Assembly (NCBI GenBank): GCA_963662575.1
Contig: OY759723.1
Coordinates: 4,030,001 to 4,094,000 of the forward strand
Reading direction: 5' to 3'
DNA length: 64,000 bases
DNA from: Bin5 sp963662575
GTDB lineage: Bacteria; Chloroflexota; Anaerolineae; Caldilineales; Caldilineaceae
Positions 26,820 through 35,563 of this stretch are shown here, one piece after another. The stretch's first letter is position 1, and each line of letters opens with the position of its first letter. The position numbers and the translations under genes are program-made. The notes beneath the pieces are model-generated. The model was not told the DNA's origin. It worked only from the letters and a program-made list of their open reading frames with translations, and ran no database searches.

Positions 26820-27908
26820 TTAGCTTCTATGTTCCTCAAGTGCATCCCAGTGGAATTCTACGCCATGTCCTGCTCTGTCAGGCGCAATGGCCGCCCCATC
26901 CTTGATGTGAAGGGGATGCTTGATAAAGCGATCCAACCCAAACCCATGTGCTTCCAAGTACGAGCTGTTTGGAATCGCCGCCAGCAGATGCACCTGAAGA
27001 TCGTGAACTCCGTGGGTCGTAATTGGCAAGTTGCAGGTCTCGGCCAGATGCGCGACTTTCAGCCAAGGCGTAACACCGCCCAACGTGGCCACGTCCGGTT
27101 CAGGAAACGAGATAGCCCCGTGGGCGATCATATGTTGAAACTCATACAATGTATGAAAGTTCTCACCGGTCGCTATCGGAAGACCGCCTTCCCGTGCGAT
27201 GCGAGCATGGCCGGCAACGTCATCAGGAATCGTCGGCTCCTCTAGCCAGAACAGATCAAAGGGCGTAAGGCCGCGAGCAGCACGGATGGCCTCATCCACT
27301 CGCCAGCGCATATTTGCATCGGCCATTAGCGGGAAATCCGGACCCAAGTGATCGCGCATGGCCGCAACCCGCTCCAGGTCTTCGGTGAGGCGGTCTCGGC
27401 CTACCTTCATCTTGATGGCGCGAAAACCTTGCGCCTGAAAGTCATCGGCCTGTGCCAGCAACTCTTCCAGCGAGAACTGAAGATCTATACCCCCTGCGTA
27501 GACCGGTACGCGGGGATCATGGCCTCCCAGCATCCGCCACCAAGGTTCTCTTTGAGCCTGGCCCCGCAGGTCCCACAAGGCGATATCGAGGGCCGCCAAG
27601 GCAAAGGAAGCGGCCCCACCCCTACCTACAAAGTGCACGTGCCACCACATTCGTTCCCATAAGCGTTCAATACGATCGGCATCTTCCTCGATCAGAATGG
27701 GAGCCAGGTCATCGCGAATATGAGCCAGGATGGCAGAGCCGCCAATGTCACCGCCGCAATACGTATAGCCCATACCTTCCAGCCCGGCGTCCGTCTCGAT
27801 TCGCGCCGTGATCAGCCCGAAATGAGAAATGTCACCGTGCGTGGAGTCCGAAAGGACAACCGGCAAGGGGATACGGAAGTGGTCAGTGCGAATCCGCGTA
27901 ATCTTCAT
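26820..27908 (-). CDS. Mandelate racemase/muconate lactonizing enzyme family (enolase superfamily)
   Basis: 362 aa. The barrel shows AIKMKVG (KxK base), MADANMRW and WLEEPTIPDD (Asp and Glu metal ligands), ATGENF for the third ligand and THGVHDLQ with a possible catalytic His. This is the pattern of sugar-acid dehydratases, racemases and galactarolactone cycloisomerases. It abuts the NAD-dependent epimerase gene by six bases, a pairing like uronate dehydrogenase plus a lactone or aldarate enzyme in oxidative uronate breakdown (inference). Confidence 0.88.
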   Translation of the reverse strand: MKITRIRTDHFRIPLPVVLSDSTHGDISHFGLITARIETDAGLEGMGYTYCGGDIGGSAILAHIRDDLAPILIEEDADRIERLWERMWWHVHFVGRGGAASFALAALDIALWDLRGQAQREPWWRMLGGHDPRVPVYAGGIDLQFSLEELLAQADDFQAQGFRAIKMKVGRDRLTEDLERVAAMRDHLGPDFPLMADANMRWRVDEAIRAARGLTPFDLFWLEEPTIPDDVAGHARIAREGGLPIATGENFHTLYEFQHMIAHGAISFPEPDVATLGGVTPWLKVAHLAETCNLPITTHGVHDLQVHLLAAIPNSSYLEAHGFGLDRFIKHPLHIKDGAAIAPDRAGHGVEFHWDALEEHRS

Positions 27909-27914
27909 GACTTG

Positions 27915-28772
27915 TCAATCTCCCAGTATTGGCATCTGTGGCACAAAACCCAATTCTTCCCGAATTCTCGAAATGTCGTACACAGGATCCTTCTCGCGGC
28001 CTGTCCGCTCATAGTGGGAAAAGTCCAGTTCGTCCGCCTCATTGCCGTACCAGGAGCGCATCAGATCGGGCACAGGGACCGCTGTGCAGGACTGACTCCC
28101 TACCGCGTTGAGGATTCGCACGCCAGGATTATGGGGGGCCTCGACCGCAGCGATCAAGCAGCGCACGGTATCGCTCAGAAACATGATCGAGATTCTTCCC
28201 ATCCCCCAGACGGGTACAGGGCCGGGTTGCAAAGGCGTCAGTTGGCGGTCATCAGGGGCGATGCTGGCTAGCCGTAGATTGATAAAGTCCAGAGATTCAT
28301 TCTGCCTGGACAAATAACGGGTGACCTCTTCCATCATGTATTTGGAGAATCCGTAGCCGTCTCGGTCAAGGCAGGGATGTTCATCGGGCATGGGAAGTTG
28401 CAGAGGGCGAAATTTTACCGATTGCATTCCGACGGCGGCAATAGAGCTGGCCAGGACAAACTTCTTGCAGCCCCGTTCAATGAGATACCGGAGTAGGTGA
28501 TGCGTGCCCGCCACATTGACCCTCAGGCCGTCCTCTTCCGTGCTCCCTCCAATCACAGCTGCAAGATGAACAAGAGTATCGATCCCTTCGTGAGGATCCA
28601 GCTTTCGCAGTTCATTGGGATCGGAAAAGTCGCCGCGTATTCTTGTCGCGCCTGGCAGTTCGGTAGGGCTGCGGGACAGGCAAATGATTTCGTGATCGCT
28701 GTTTTCCTTGATGGTCTTGGCCAGCGCGTTGCCGATAAAACCGCTTGTACCGGTTATGAGGATCTTGCTCAT
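27915..28772 (-). CDS. NAD-dependent epimerase/dehydratase family (extended SDR)
   Basis: 285 aa. ITGTSGFIGNAL binds NAD; LVHLAAVIGG, the Ser pair ASSIAAVG and YGFSKYMME (Tyr, Lys) complete the active site. The start has GGAGGGTAGGGAG upstream. The length is between uronate dehydrogenases (about 265) and UDP-sugar epimerases (about 310). With the enolase-superfamily gene six bases downstream, a role in sugar-acid oxidation seems plausible but nucleotide-sugar epimerisation cannot be ruled out. Confidence 0.85.
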   Translation of the reverse strand: MSKILITGTSGFIGNALAKTIKENSDHEIICLSRSPTELPGATRIRGDFSDPNELRKLDPHEGIDTLVHLAAVIGGSTEEDGLRVNVAGTHHLLRYLIERGCKKFVLASSIAAVGMQSVKFRPLQLPMPDEHPCLDRDGYGFSKYMMEEVTRYLSRQNESLDFINLRLASIAPDDRQLTPLQPGPVPVWGMGRISIMFLSDTVRCLIAAVEAPHNPGVRILNAVGSQSCTAVPVPDLMRSWYGNEADELDFSHYERTGREKDPVYDISRIREELGFVPQMPILGD

Positions 28773-28798
28773 TTCTCCCTACCCTCCTTCCTCTCTGG

Positions 28799-29806
28799 TT
28801 AGGACCACTGAATGACCGCGCCCATCAGATCAGGCAGGTCGTTCCGATTTATCTTGGCGTACATATCCGGGGCCTCTGATGCTGGCACGAGATGCGTTAT
28901 CGTCTTGTGCCAGGGAATGGCTCCTGTGGCGATATTGCGTAGCACGGCTTCGCGGCAAGGAGCCAGCCCATCGTTGCAAGGAAAGAATGCTGTCAACTGT
29001 TTGGCGTGGGGCACGAGATAGTTGAATGAGACTGGCGCCTTACCATAGTGACCAAGAAAGACGAACTTACCCCTAAGTCGAGCGAGCGGGAAGGCCAGAT
29101 CAAGGCAAGATGGAATACCGCTTCCTTCAAATACAACATCAGCCCCACCCGGCTTTATCTCCTCAACTCTGGCTTTCACTTCTTCGGGGGACAGATTGGC
29201 TGCGTTGATAACATGCGTTGCCCCCAGCTCTTTTGCCATGTCCAACCGTTTTGGATTGAGGTCGATTGCGATGGTTACGGCACCGCGCAGCCGCGCCGCC
29301 GCCAGCGCCCCAAGGCCAATTGGTCCTACCGCATGAAAGGCAACCACGTCGCGCATTTGAACGCCCGCCATATCGACAGCGTTGTAACCCACTGCTGGCA
29401 TGACAAAGAGTGAGGCGGTCGCTTCATCTACGCCTTCGGGCAGGAGTGCGACTTCCGCGTTCTCGGGCATGATCGCGTAGGAGGAATGAGCCCCAGAACA
29501 GGAAGTTACGGGCCGACCCGTGACCTCCATCTCCAGAAAGCTGCGGCGGTAGTAAACCTTGTCGCCGACATCGAACTTGGAAACATCACCCCCAATGTCT
29601 TCGACAATTCCTACAGCTTGGTATCCCGTACAAATGGGGAAGGGCCCATAGGTAATCTTGTGTCGAATTACTGCAAACTCCGTGCCCACACTGACACCGG
29701 ACCAGACACAGCGTACCAGCACATCAGTGGAAGCGAGCCGTGGAATGTCAAATTCCTGCAGCGAGAACTCTTGCTGGGCATTGCAGATCAGCGCACGACT
29801 TTTCAT
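28799..29806 (-). CDS. Zinc-type dehydrogenase (MDR) family oxidoreductase
   Basis: 335 aa. N-terminal WSGVSVGTEFAV and YQAVGIVEDIG replace the Cys and GHE zinc ligands, as in the gene at 16942, so this may also be a zinc-poor branch. The Rossmann region is AVGPIGLGALAAARLRG with IDLNPKR after the second strand, favouring NAD. It heads the leftward five-gene group (to 25356) with spacings of 26, 6, 17 and 112 bp. Probably oxidises the hydroxyl group of the incoming sugar. Confidence 0.84.
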   Translation of the reverse strand: MKSRALICNAQQEFSLQEFDIPRLASTDVLVRCVWSGVSVGTEFAVIRHKITYGPFPICTGYQAVGIVEDIGGDVSKFDVGDKVYYRRSFLEMEVTGRPVTSCSGAHSSYAIMPENAEVALLPEGVDEATASLFVMPAVGYNAVDMAGVQMRDVVAFHAVGPIGLGALAAARLRGAVTIAIDLNPKRLDMAKELGATHVINAANLSPEEVKARVEEIKPGGADVVFEGSGIPSCLDLAFPLARLRGKFVFLGHYGKAPVSFNYLVPHAKQLTAFFPCNDGLAPCREAVLRNIATGAIPWHKTITHLVPASEAPDMYAKINRNDLPDLMGAVIQWS

Positions 29807-30309
29807 GGTTGAGTCGTCCTCATTGTTAGTAGTTTATAGCCTGCAACCTCTTCCGAATCTCCCGCACTGGCAAATTCAGTAGAAGTGACGCCTGTATCCA
29901 CTTTTCTCACTCACCAAGTAAGGGCAGCGTACTAAAGGAGACCCGAACTGTCAATGCTTCGCGGGTATTCGATGTCCTATCAAACTTTGAGGCGGCGCAG
30001 CCTGCCTTTCCTTTCTCCTTCGATTGAAAAATTAGGCAGGAAGATCCGTGTCCCTTCACTGGCAGAAGGTCTGACTCTCGCTCCCCAATGGCTAGCTGTC
30101 TGCCTAAGTGGATGCTATAATCGGAGGTACGAATGCAAGAACATAGCTCATGGAGTTTCGTGTCATTGTACGCCTCAGGTCCGTAGACTGACGTCAGTGA
30201 CTCGGCAATAGGTCGTATCGTCACGTGCGGTTGATTTCTGCGATAATGTACCAACGTTCAATGTCAACGCCCTTGAGGATTCGAAACCCTTCCCTGGAGA
30301 GGTCATATC
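29807..30309. other. Divergent regulatory spacer
   Basis: 503 bp between the leftward dehydrogenase and fchA, without a gene. A perfect -10 hexamer TATAAT is at 30116-30121 with no good -35 at 16-18 bp. Nothing else was recognised. Confidence 0.5.
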
Positions 30310-30957
30310 GTGACAGATTTGGATACAGCAAGTGTCTCTGTAGAGACATTCCTGAATGAGCTGGCCTCGGGAGAGTCGACGCCAGGTGGAGGCGCGGCGG
30401 CCGCTCTTACCGCTTGTCAGGCTGCCGCACTGCTTAGCATGGTCCTGAACTTCACGGTCGGACGAAAGAAGTACGCGGCAGTGGAAGAAGAGTTGCAGGG
30501 GCATTTGCATCGGACGGAGGAATTGCGAGCCAAACTCCTGGGTCTGGCTGATCAGGACGCCGAGGCCTTCAGTGCGGTGGCAGCATGTTACACAATGCCC
30601 CGGGTTACGGAGGAGGAGAAAGCAGCCCGCGCTGAAGCAATGCAGTCCGCACTCCGAGAGGCAGCGGAGGTTCCACTCAGAATCGCCGCGCATTGTGCCG
30701 AGGTCTTGGATCTGACCCCTCCCATCGCAGAAAAGGGCAACGCCAATGTTGTCAGTGATGCGGCAACGGCGGCTCACCTGGCCTTCGCGGCTCTTCACAG
30801 CGCGCTAGTCAATGTGAATATCAATCTGAAGTTTCTCAAGGATGAGAAATATGTTTCGGAAGGCAAGGGCAGAGTGGATGCGCTGACAATTGCTGCCGAA
30901 AGAAGCTACGTCGCGGCTCGCGCGGCATGCTCCCAAACATTGGGCATAACGATATGA
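30310..30957 (+). CDS. fchA: Methenyltetrahydrofolate cyclohydrolase, FchA/FTCD-C family
   Basis: 215 aa from a GTG with GGAGAGG upstream. ESTPGGGAAAALTA (about 22-35) is the glycine-rich folate-binding segment of the cyclodeaminase/cyclohydrolase family, and the late segment KGNANVVSDAATAAHLA is equally typical. It is all-helical and acts in the cytoplasm, interconverting 5,10-methenyl- and 10-formyl-THF. Its stop overlaps the folD start as ATGA, so the two are translationally coupled. The partner FolD lacks cyclohydrolase residues, which assigns that step to this protein. Confidence 0.88.
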   Translation: MTDLDTASVSVETFLNELASGESTPGGGAAAALTACQAAALLSMVLNFTVGRKKYAAVEEELQGHLHRTEELRAKLLGLADQDAEAFSAVAACYTMPRVTEEEKAARAEAMQSALREAAEVPLRIAAHCAEVLDLTPPIAEKGNANVVSDAATAAHLAFAALHSALVNVNINLKFLKDEKYVSEGKGRVDALTIAAERSYVAARAACSQTLGITI

Positions 30958-31820
30958 GCGCGAAACTTCTGGACGGCCGGCAACTTGCAAAACAGTTACA
31001 GGGGGAACTGAAACAGAGTTTCTCCAGTCTGTATGAAGAGACCGGCGCACAGCCGACGCTGGCCGCATTACAGGTCGGCGGGGATGCCGCAGTAAAAGGC
31101 TATCTGCGCTCCATCCGTCGCGCCTGCCAGGGCGTTGGCGCCGCGTTAAGGCACGTTGAACTGAAAGGCGACAGCAGTCAACGTGAAGTCGAGACTGCGC
31201 TTGAGGCACTGAACAACGACGAATCGGTTCATGGCATCATGGTCCTGGAGCCTCTGCCCGATCACATTGATGACTCTGTATTGATCGACTTCCTGGACCC
31301 GGCAAAGGATGTTGACGGCGTCCATCCCGTTAATGCCGGCAGGCTGGCCGCGCAACGCCAACCACACTTTGTGCCAGCCACTCCTGCAGGAGGCATCCTG
31401 TTATTGGAAGAGGCCGGCGTGGATTTCAAGGGCAAGAATGCTGTTGTCATAGGGCGCAGCGACATCGTCGGAAAGCCTATGGCACTTCTGTTGCTGCATC
31501 GACATTCAACTGTGACGATCGCGCACAGCCGCACTGAAGATTTGCCTGCTGTTGCCCGCAATGCGGACATTCTGTGTGTAGCTGTTGGTCGGCCAGAGAT
31601 GGTAACGGGTGCGTGGATTAAGCCCGGCGCAGTTGTCGTTGACTTTGGTACAACCTACACCGAAGAGGGCTTGAAAGGAGATTGCGAACGGGCAAGCGTG
31701 GAAGCCGTTGCAGGAATGCTAACGCCCGTCCCCGGCGGAACGGGGCCAATTACAAACGTTATGTTGATGCAGAATCTCTTTAACGCTCATCGTCGTATGG
31801 TAGCATCCAAAGGACATTAG
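30954..31820 (+). CDS. folD: Methylenetetrahydrofolate dehydrogenase FolD, predicted dehydrogenase-only
   Basis: 288 aa. LLDGRQLAKQL, KDVDGVHPVNAGRL (Asp121), VIGRSDIVGKPM for NADP and TPVPGGTGPIT are clear FolD blocks. Numbering matches E. coli FolD exactly at the front: Tyr50 is kept, but residue 54 is Ile (YLRSIRRAC) where the cyclohydrolase Lys should be, and residue 98 is Leu (VLEPLP) where the partner Gln should be. Known mutants at that Lys lose cyclohydrolase but keep dehydrogenase activity. The coupled upstream FchA would do the missing step. The ATG at 30954 is set by the ATGA overlap; its stop overlaps the convergent gene by four bases. Confidence 0.93.
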   Translation: MSAKLLDGRQLAKQLQGELKQSFSSLYEETGAQPTLAALQVGGDAAVKGYLRSIRRACQGVGAALRHVELKGDSSQREVETALEALNNDESVHGIMVLEPLPDHIDDSVLIDFLDPAKDVDGVHPVNAGRLAAQRQPHFVPATPAGGILLLEEAGVDFKGKNAVVIGRSDIVGKPMALLLLHRHSTVTIAHSRTEDLPAVARNADILCVAVGRPEMVTGAWIKPGAVVVDFGTTYTEEGLKGDCERASVEAVAGMLTPVPGGTGPITNVMLMQNLFNAHRRMVASKGH

Positions 31821-32563
31821 TGTCCCAGGATTTCTACACTCTTCTCTCGCGGATGATGGCTAAGTTCGGGATTCCCAAAATTCCCGAGCAAGGAAAGCAC
31901 CCTGTTTAGACGGACCTGCAGGCGCGGCTCTTTGCACTTCCATTCGCCTTTCACCTGATTACAGACCAACAGCGAATCACCCCAGATACTCAGCGAGGTC
32001 GTCTTAGGATCGATCTGCTGTTCGACAAGACGATCTCGTATCGCTTCCAGGGCAGCGATCAAGGTGTCGTATTCGGCTTCGTTGTTAGTAACGCGGTCGC
32101 CGAACTTCAGTTGAACAATTTCCCGTGGTATTCCTGGCCATTCCATGGCAAAGCTTCCGTAACCTTCGCCTGGGTTGCCTCGGCTGCCTCCGTCAAACAC
32201 GATCCGAATCGGTTTGGTCGGCGCTACTCCCGGCAGGGGAGCCACTTCCAATGGGGTCTCGCCGTCTTCTGTTGGTGAGCCCAGGACAGCACGACCACTA
32301 ACAGGGGGGCGATAGGGAGAAAACCGAGTTCGCTCAGCGGGCCGCGGGGGTGCCTGCTCGCCTAGTTCCGACGTAAGAATCTCTCTTGGGCTCTTCAGAT
32401 TATTGGGCTGTACGGCCAATGCAATTGGCAGTGGATTTCGGTCAGACAACAGTTCCTCCGCCTCCAGCAATCCCATCGCCTTCATCTGTCGCAGAAGCAG
32501 TCGCCGCTGCCCCGGCGAAAGGTCTTCAATCTGGCTGACTAGCTGATCCAAAGTTTGATTCAC
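31817..32563 (-). CDS. RNase H-like protein with N-terminal extension
   Basis: 248 aa from a GTG with AGGA upstream. Residues 1-50 form a helical segment (SPGQRRLLLRQMKAMGLLEAEEL), 51-115 are Pro-rich and probably disordered, and 118-248 are an RNase HI-like domain: IVFDGGSRGNPG (Asp124), NNEAEYDTLIAALE (Glu162), IWGDSLLVCNQVKGEW (Asp196). The fourth acid, normally in an N-x-x-A-D motif, is absent; the chain ends HHPREKSVEILGH. RNase H activity on RNA-DNA hybrids is likely but may be weak. It converges on folD with overlapping stops. Confidence 0.85.
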   Translation of the reverse strand: MNQTLDQLVSQIEDLSPGQRRLLLRQMKAMGLLEAEELLSDRNPLPIALAVQPNNLKSPREILTSELGEQAPPRPAERTRFSPYRPPVSGRAVLGSPTEDGETPLEVAPLPGVAPTKPIRIVFDGGSRGNPGEGYGSFAMEWPGIPREIVQLKFGDRVTNNEAEYDTLIAALEAIRDRLVEQQIDPKTTSLSIWGDSLLVCNQVKGEWKCKEPRLQVRLNRVLSLLGNFGNPELSHHPREKSVEILGH

Positions 32564-32739
32564 GTAGGTCCTAACGTTACTTCCTCACTACTTAATCGCA
32601 TGGTCGCGAAGACCTTGAATTCACTGCCATCGCACTGAATGATGTCCGCTTGGCATTGCCGCCACTCGTAGGATCTATGGTGCCAAGGATTCAACGGGTC
32701 CTGATATTGAAGAAAGAAGCCAGAGTATTCAAGTGGTCT

Positions 32740-33603
32740 CTATGCCGGCTGGGGCTCATTCTTACGGGCAGCCTTTGCTTTTTCCCACAGAAAGACCAGA
32801 TTTGCCTGATGGAAATTTTGCACAAGCCCGCCTAATGGGATGCGATTCCGGCCGAATTTCTCGATATCATTGCTCACCAGCTCTCGTCTGGTGGCCCCTT
32901 CAGATAGCAGACGTTCGACCAGCTCTTCAATTTCGTTCAAATATTTGATACTCTCTTCGATGCTGGGAGTAACCTCCCCTCGCAAGAGAATGTCTCCATG
33001 CCCCTGAACAATGGTCTCCAAATTAAACTCGTGGAGACTATGCAAAGACTGTTTGAACAATTCGATATCGGCAAGCGGAGAGGCTATAACCGGCACCGGC
33101 ATCATCAGGTCGCTGGCGAACAACACCTTTTCCTCACGCACATGCACAACACATACATCCGGTCCGGGTCCCGGGGCATGCATGATATGGACTGTCTTGT
33201 CGCCTAAACGGATAACAGAGCCCTCATTGAAAATAATCTTTGGAAGCCGGATTTCGACTCGCAGCAATTCGTTAGTATGCTCCCTCGCCTCCTCCAAGGC
33301 CCTACGGCCATAGCGAACGAGCAAGTCACGGGCGGACTCATGAGCTATGAGTTCTGCTTCCGGGAATAGGCAAGAGCCATAGACGTGATCCGCGTGGCTG
33401 ATCGTGTTGATCAGGTAGCGAACACCTGCCGGACAGACTTGCTGCGCAAAGTCGATTATCTGCTTAGTCTCTGAAGGAAAGGGCAGCGTATCTATCAGAA
33501 TGCCCCCTTCAGGCGATACCACCAGCCCCGCGTTCACCTCTGCGTAAAGCGCACTAGTGAATACCCATGTATCATCTGCAACCCGCGTGCGCGTAATCGC
33601 CAC
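32740..33603 (-). CDS. Metallo-beta-lactamase-fold protein with incomplete metal site
   Basis: 287 aa, GTG start with AAGGA eight or nine bases upstream. The fold is clear (GLVVSPEGGILIDTLP, INTISHADHVYGSCLFPEA, VLFASDLM, VQGHGD). However the HxHxDH motif reads I68-S-H70-A-D72-H73 and the usual PGH is APGPGPD, so two of three ligands of the first zinc site are gone, while Asp72, His73, Asp165 and His202 remain. It may bind one metal only. It is in line with the lactonase and isomerase genes upstream but 264 bp away. Confidence 0.82.
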   Translation of the reverse strand: MAITRTRVADDTWVFTSALYAEVNAGLVVSPEGGILIDTLPFPSETKQIIDFAQQVCPAGVRYLINTISHADHVYGSCLFPEAELIAHESARDLLVRYGRRALEEAREHTNELLRVEIRLPKIIFNEGSVIRLGDKTVHIMHAPGPGPDVCVVHVREEKVLFASDLMMPVPVIASPLADIELFKQSLHSLHEFNLETIVQGHGDILLRGEVTPSIEESIKYLNEIEELVERLLSEGATRRELVSNDIEKFGRNRIPLGGLVQNFHQANLVFLWEKAKAARKNEPQPA

Positions 33604-33867
33604 TCGCTACATCCTTTTCCTAATTCATCTTCCTTAGATAGTCGCCAAAAAGCCAAGTATACCACAACGCGACGGAGCGGGGCATTGCGTAAGCCGTTTC
33701 AACCAAACAGGGAAGTATCCTGTCCAGAGCGCAAGAGCCACCGGGAACAGACTGTGCCAAGCCGTTCCCTCTGTGACGGGACTGTCGTATCGACACGACG
33801 TCGGCAGTCGGCCTCTGTGCCGAAGACTCCAATTCGATATGGGAAAAGCTTTGGTTGTGCCGTCTGG

Positions 33868-34755
33868 CTAAACGGCGCCCAGTCCCTGTCGGTCAGTACG
33901 GGCGCGCAGAAGATGCCCCTCCATGCTCGTAACGTACAGATCGCGCAATTCAGGGCCGCCAAACGTACAGTTGGTAGGGCTGTCGCAAGGCAGAGGGTGG
34001 GTTTCCAGCACTCTTCCGTTTGGTGCGAAAACGTAAATCATTCCGCCAGGGCCGCTAGTCCCCCAACCGGCAGTGGCTACGATATTTCCTTCAGTGTCGA
34101 GGCACATTCCGTCTACCGCTCGATGAGGGTAGAAATTATGGAGCACTTCAAAGGGCCCTACAATTGGGCCCTGTTCGCCCGAACCCTCGTTGAGGACAGG
34201 ATAGGCCCGGAGTTCACGCAACTCGCCCTCTCCGTGCTTGCTTTGGGCCACATAAAGTACTTTCTCGTCAGGAGAGAGGAGTAGACCATTTGGTGCGGTT
34301 GTGTCGTAAGTCACACGTACAGGCAGCCAGCTTCCGTCCTCCTGCTTATCCAATCGGTAGACTGACTCGTGATCCAACTCCATATCATCACGGAAGTCGC
34401 CGTAACGTGGATCGGTAAACCAGATTCGGCCCTTGCTGTCGATTGCCAGATCATTAGGGCTATTGAGACGCTTCCCTTCGAATTCGTCACAGACAACGAT
34501 AGTTTCAAGGCCCTGCGCGTACTGCACCATGCGTCGACCGCCGCCTTCGCATGCGTTCACCTGACCCTTCCCATCCAACATTAGGCCATTGGCCTGATTC
34601 GTATGCTCTCGCCACACGCTAACCTGACCGTCTTCAGGGTCGTAACGCATGATGCGACTGTTGGGGATGTTTGTGAACAGGAGCGACTCATCGAACCAGA
34701 CCGGCCCTTCTGTCAGGCCAATTGGTTCCAGCAGGACTTCAAACTTCCAGGCCAT
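33868..34755 (-). CDS. SMP-30/gluconolactonase/LRE family protein
   Basis: 295 aa six-bladed beta-propeller. LTEGPVWFDESLLFTN places the first metal Glu near residue 16; NSPNDLAIDSKGRIWFTDPRYG gives Asn and the loop; TAPNGLLLSPDEKVLYVA the second Asn; and RAVDGMCLDTEGNI the Asp of the Ca/Zn site. These enzymes hydrolyse sugar lactones. GGAGG is five bases from the ATG. It is 12 bp downstream of the isomerase gene, so the two are co-transcribed. Confidence 0.9.
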   Translation of the reverse strand: MAWKFEVLLEPIGLTEGPVWFDESLLFTNIPNSRIMRYDPEDGQVSVWREHTNQANGLMLDGKGQVNACEGGGRRMVQYAQGLETIVVCDEFEGKRLNSPNDLAIDSKGRIWFTDPRYGDFRDDMELDHESVYRLDKQEDGSWLPVRVTYDTTAPNGLLLSPDEKVLYVAQSKHGEGELRELRAYPVLNEGSGEQGPIVGPFEVLHNFYPHRAVDGMCLDTEGNIVATAGWGTSGPGGMIYVFAPNGRVLETHPLPCDSPTNCTFGGPELRDLYVTSMEGHLLRARTDRQGLGAV

Positions 34756-34767
34756 TCAAGCCTCCTA

Positions 34768-35559
34768 TCAATATTGGAGAAGAAACTCGGAGCCACAATC
34801 TATGGCGATCTTGCGGCTTCGCTTGAGCGCCTGAAAGGGGTCTTCTAGTTGGGGACTTAGTTCAAGGCTTACGGCACTTGAATAGCCAATGTCCTGAAGA
34901 GCTTCAAACGTGCTCCGAAGCGTCTTTGCCGTCAACACGCCATCCAGCAGCGCCCAATGCAAGTCACCGACACCGTCGTTGTCGTCGAGATGGACATAGA
35001 AGAGGCGATCGCCGGCCTGCCTGATGACTTCAGCGGGACTCTCACCGCTCATCTGCACATGGCCTATGTCAAATAGTAGCCCGAGGTTGGGATGATCGAT
35101 CGCTGTGATAAATTCGAGTGTAGCGGCAGCCGTGGGTAGAGCAGTTCCGGGAAAGTGCTCGACACAAAGTCTGACGTCCTGGCCAGCCGCACTCTCAGCG
35201 GCAACCGCAAGTGAGTCGGCATAACAGGACAAGGCTTCCAGGCTATCGTTACGCCCAGGCACAAGATAGACTACGGCGCCACCCAGTGCCGCACAGTCAT
35301 CAACAACCTGCTCAACATACTCCAATCCAGTTTTTCGCGCGTTTTGATCCAAGCTGTCGAGGGCAGAGTTGTCTGGCGTTCCAAATGAGGCGGCTACCGA
35401 AGACACCTTCATAGAATTTGCTTCCGCGAGGACCTGCCTATCAGCCGGCTTCAGGAAATCTGGCCTGATATCGAGCCAGCGGAAGTCCAATGCACGCATG
35501 TCCGCGAGGACACTTTCTGTAGAAGCGGTCAAAGCCCACACACAACATGACATATACAT
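34768..35559 (-). CDS. Sugar phosphate isomerase/epimerase family TIM-barrel protein
   Basis: 263 aa. The barrel shows LCVEHFPGTALPT (Glu), LGLLFDIGHVQMSG (Asp, His), YVHLDDNDG (His, Asp) and AVSLELSP (Glu), the metal site of the AP-endonuclease-2-like isomerases. Start is ATG 35559 or ATG 35553, with GAG seven to thirteen bases upstream; the first is kept. It lies four bases after the stop of the 476-aa unknown protein and 12 bp before the lactonase, giving a three-gene unit. Confidence 0.86.
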   Translation of the reverse strand: MYMSCCVWALTASTESVLADMRALDFRWLDIRPDFLKPADRQVLAEANSMKVSSVAASFGTPDNSALDSLDQNARKTGLEYVEQVVDDCAALGGAVVYLVPGRNDSLEALSCYADSLAVAAESAAGQDVRLCVEHFPGTALPTAAATLEFITAIDHPNLGLLFDIGHVQMSGESPAEVIRQAGDRLFYVHLDDNDGVGDLHWALLDGVLTAKTLRSTFEALQDIGYSSAVSLELSPQLEDPFQALKRSRKIAIDCGSEFLLQY

Positions 35560-35563
35560 TTCG

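Noticed and set aside
30116..30121. Perfect TATAAT as an fchA promoter
   Set aside because: No -35 hexamer at 16-18 bp, and it is 189 bp from the start codon; too weak to call a promoter.
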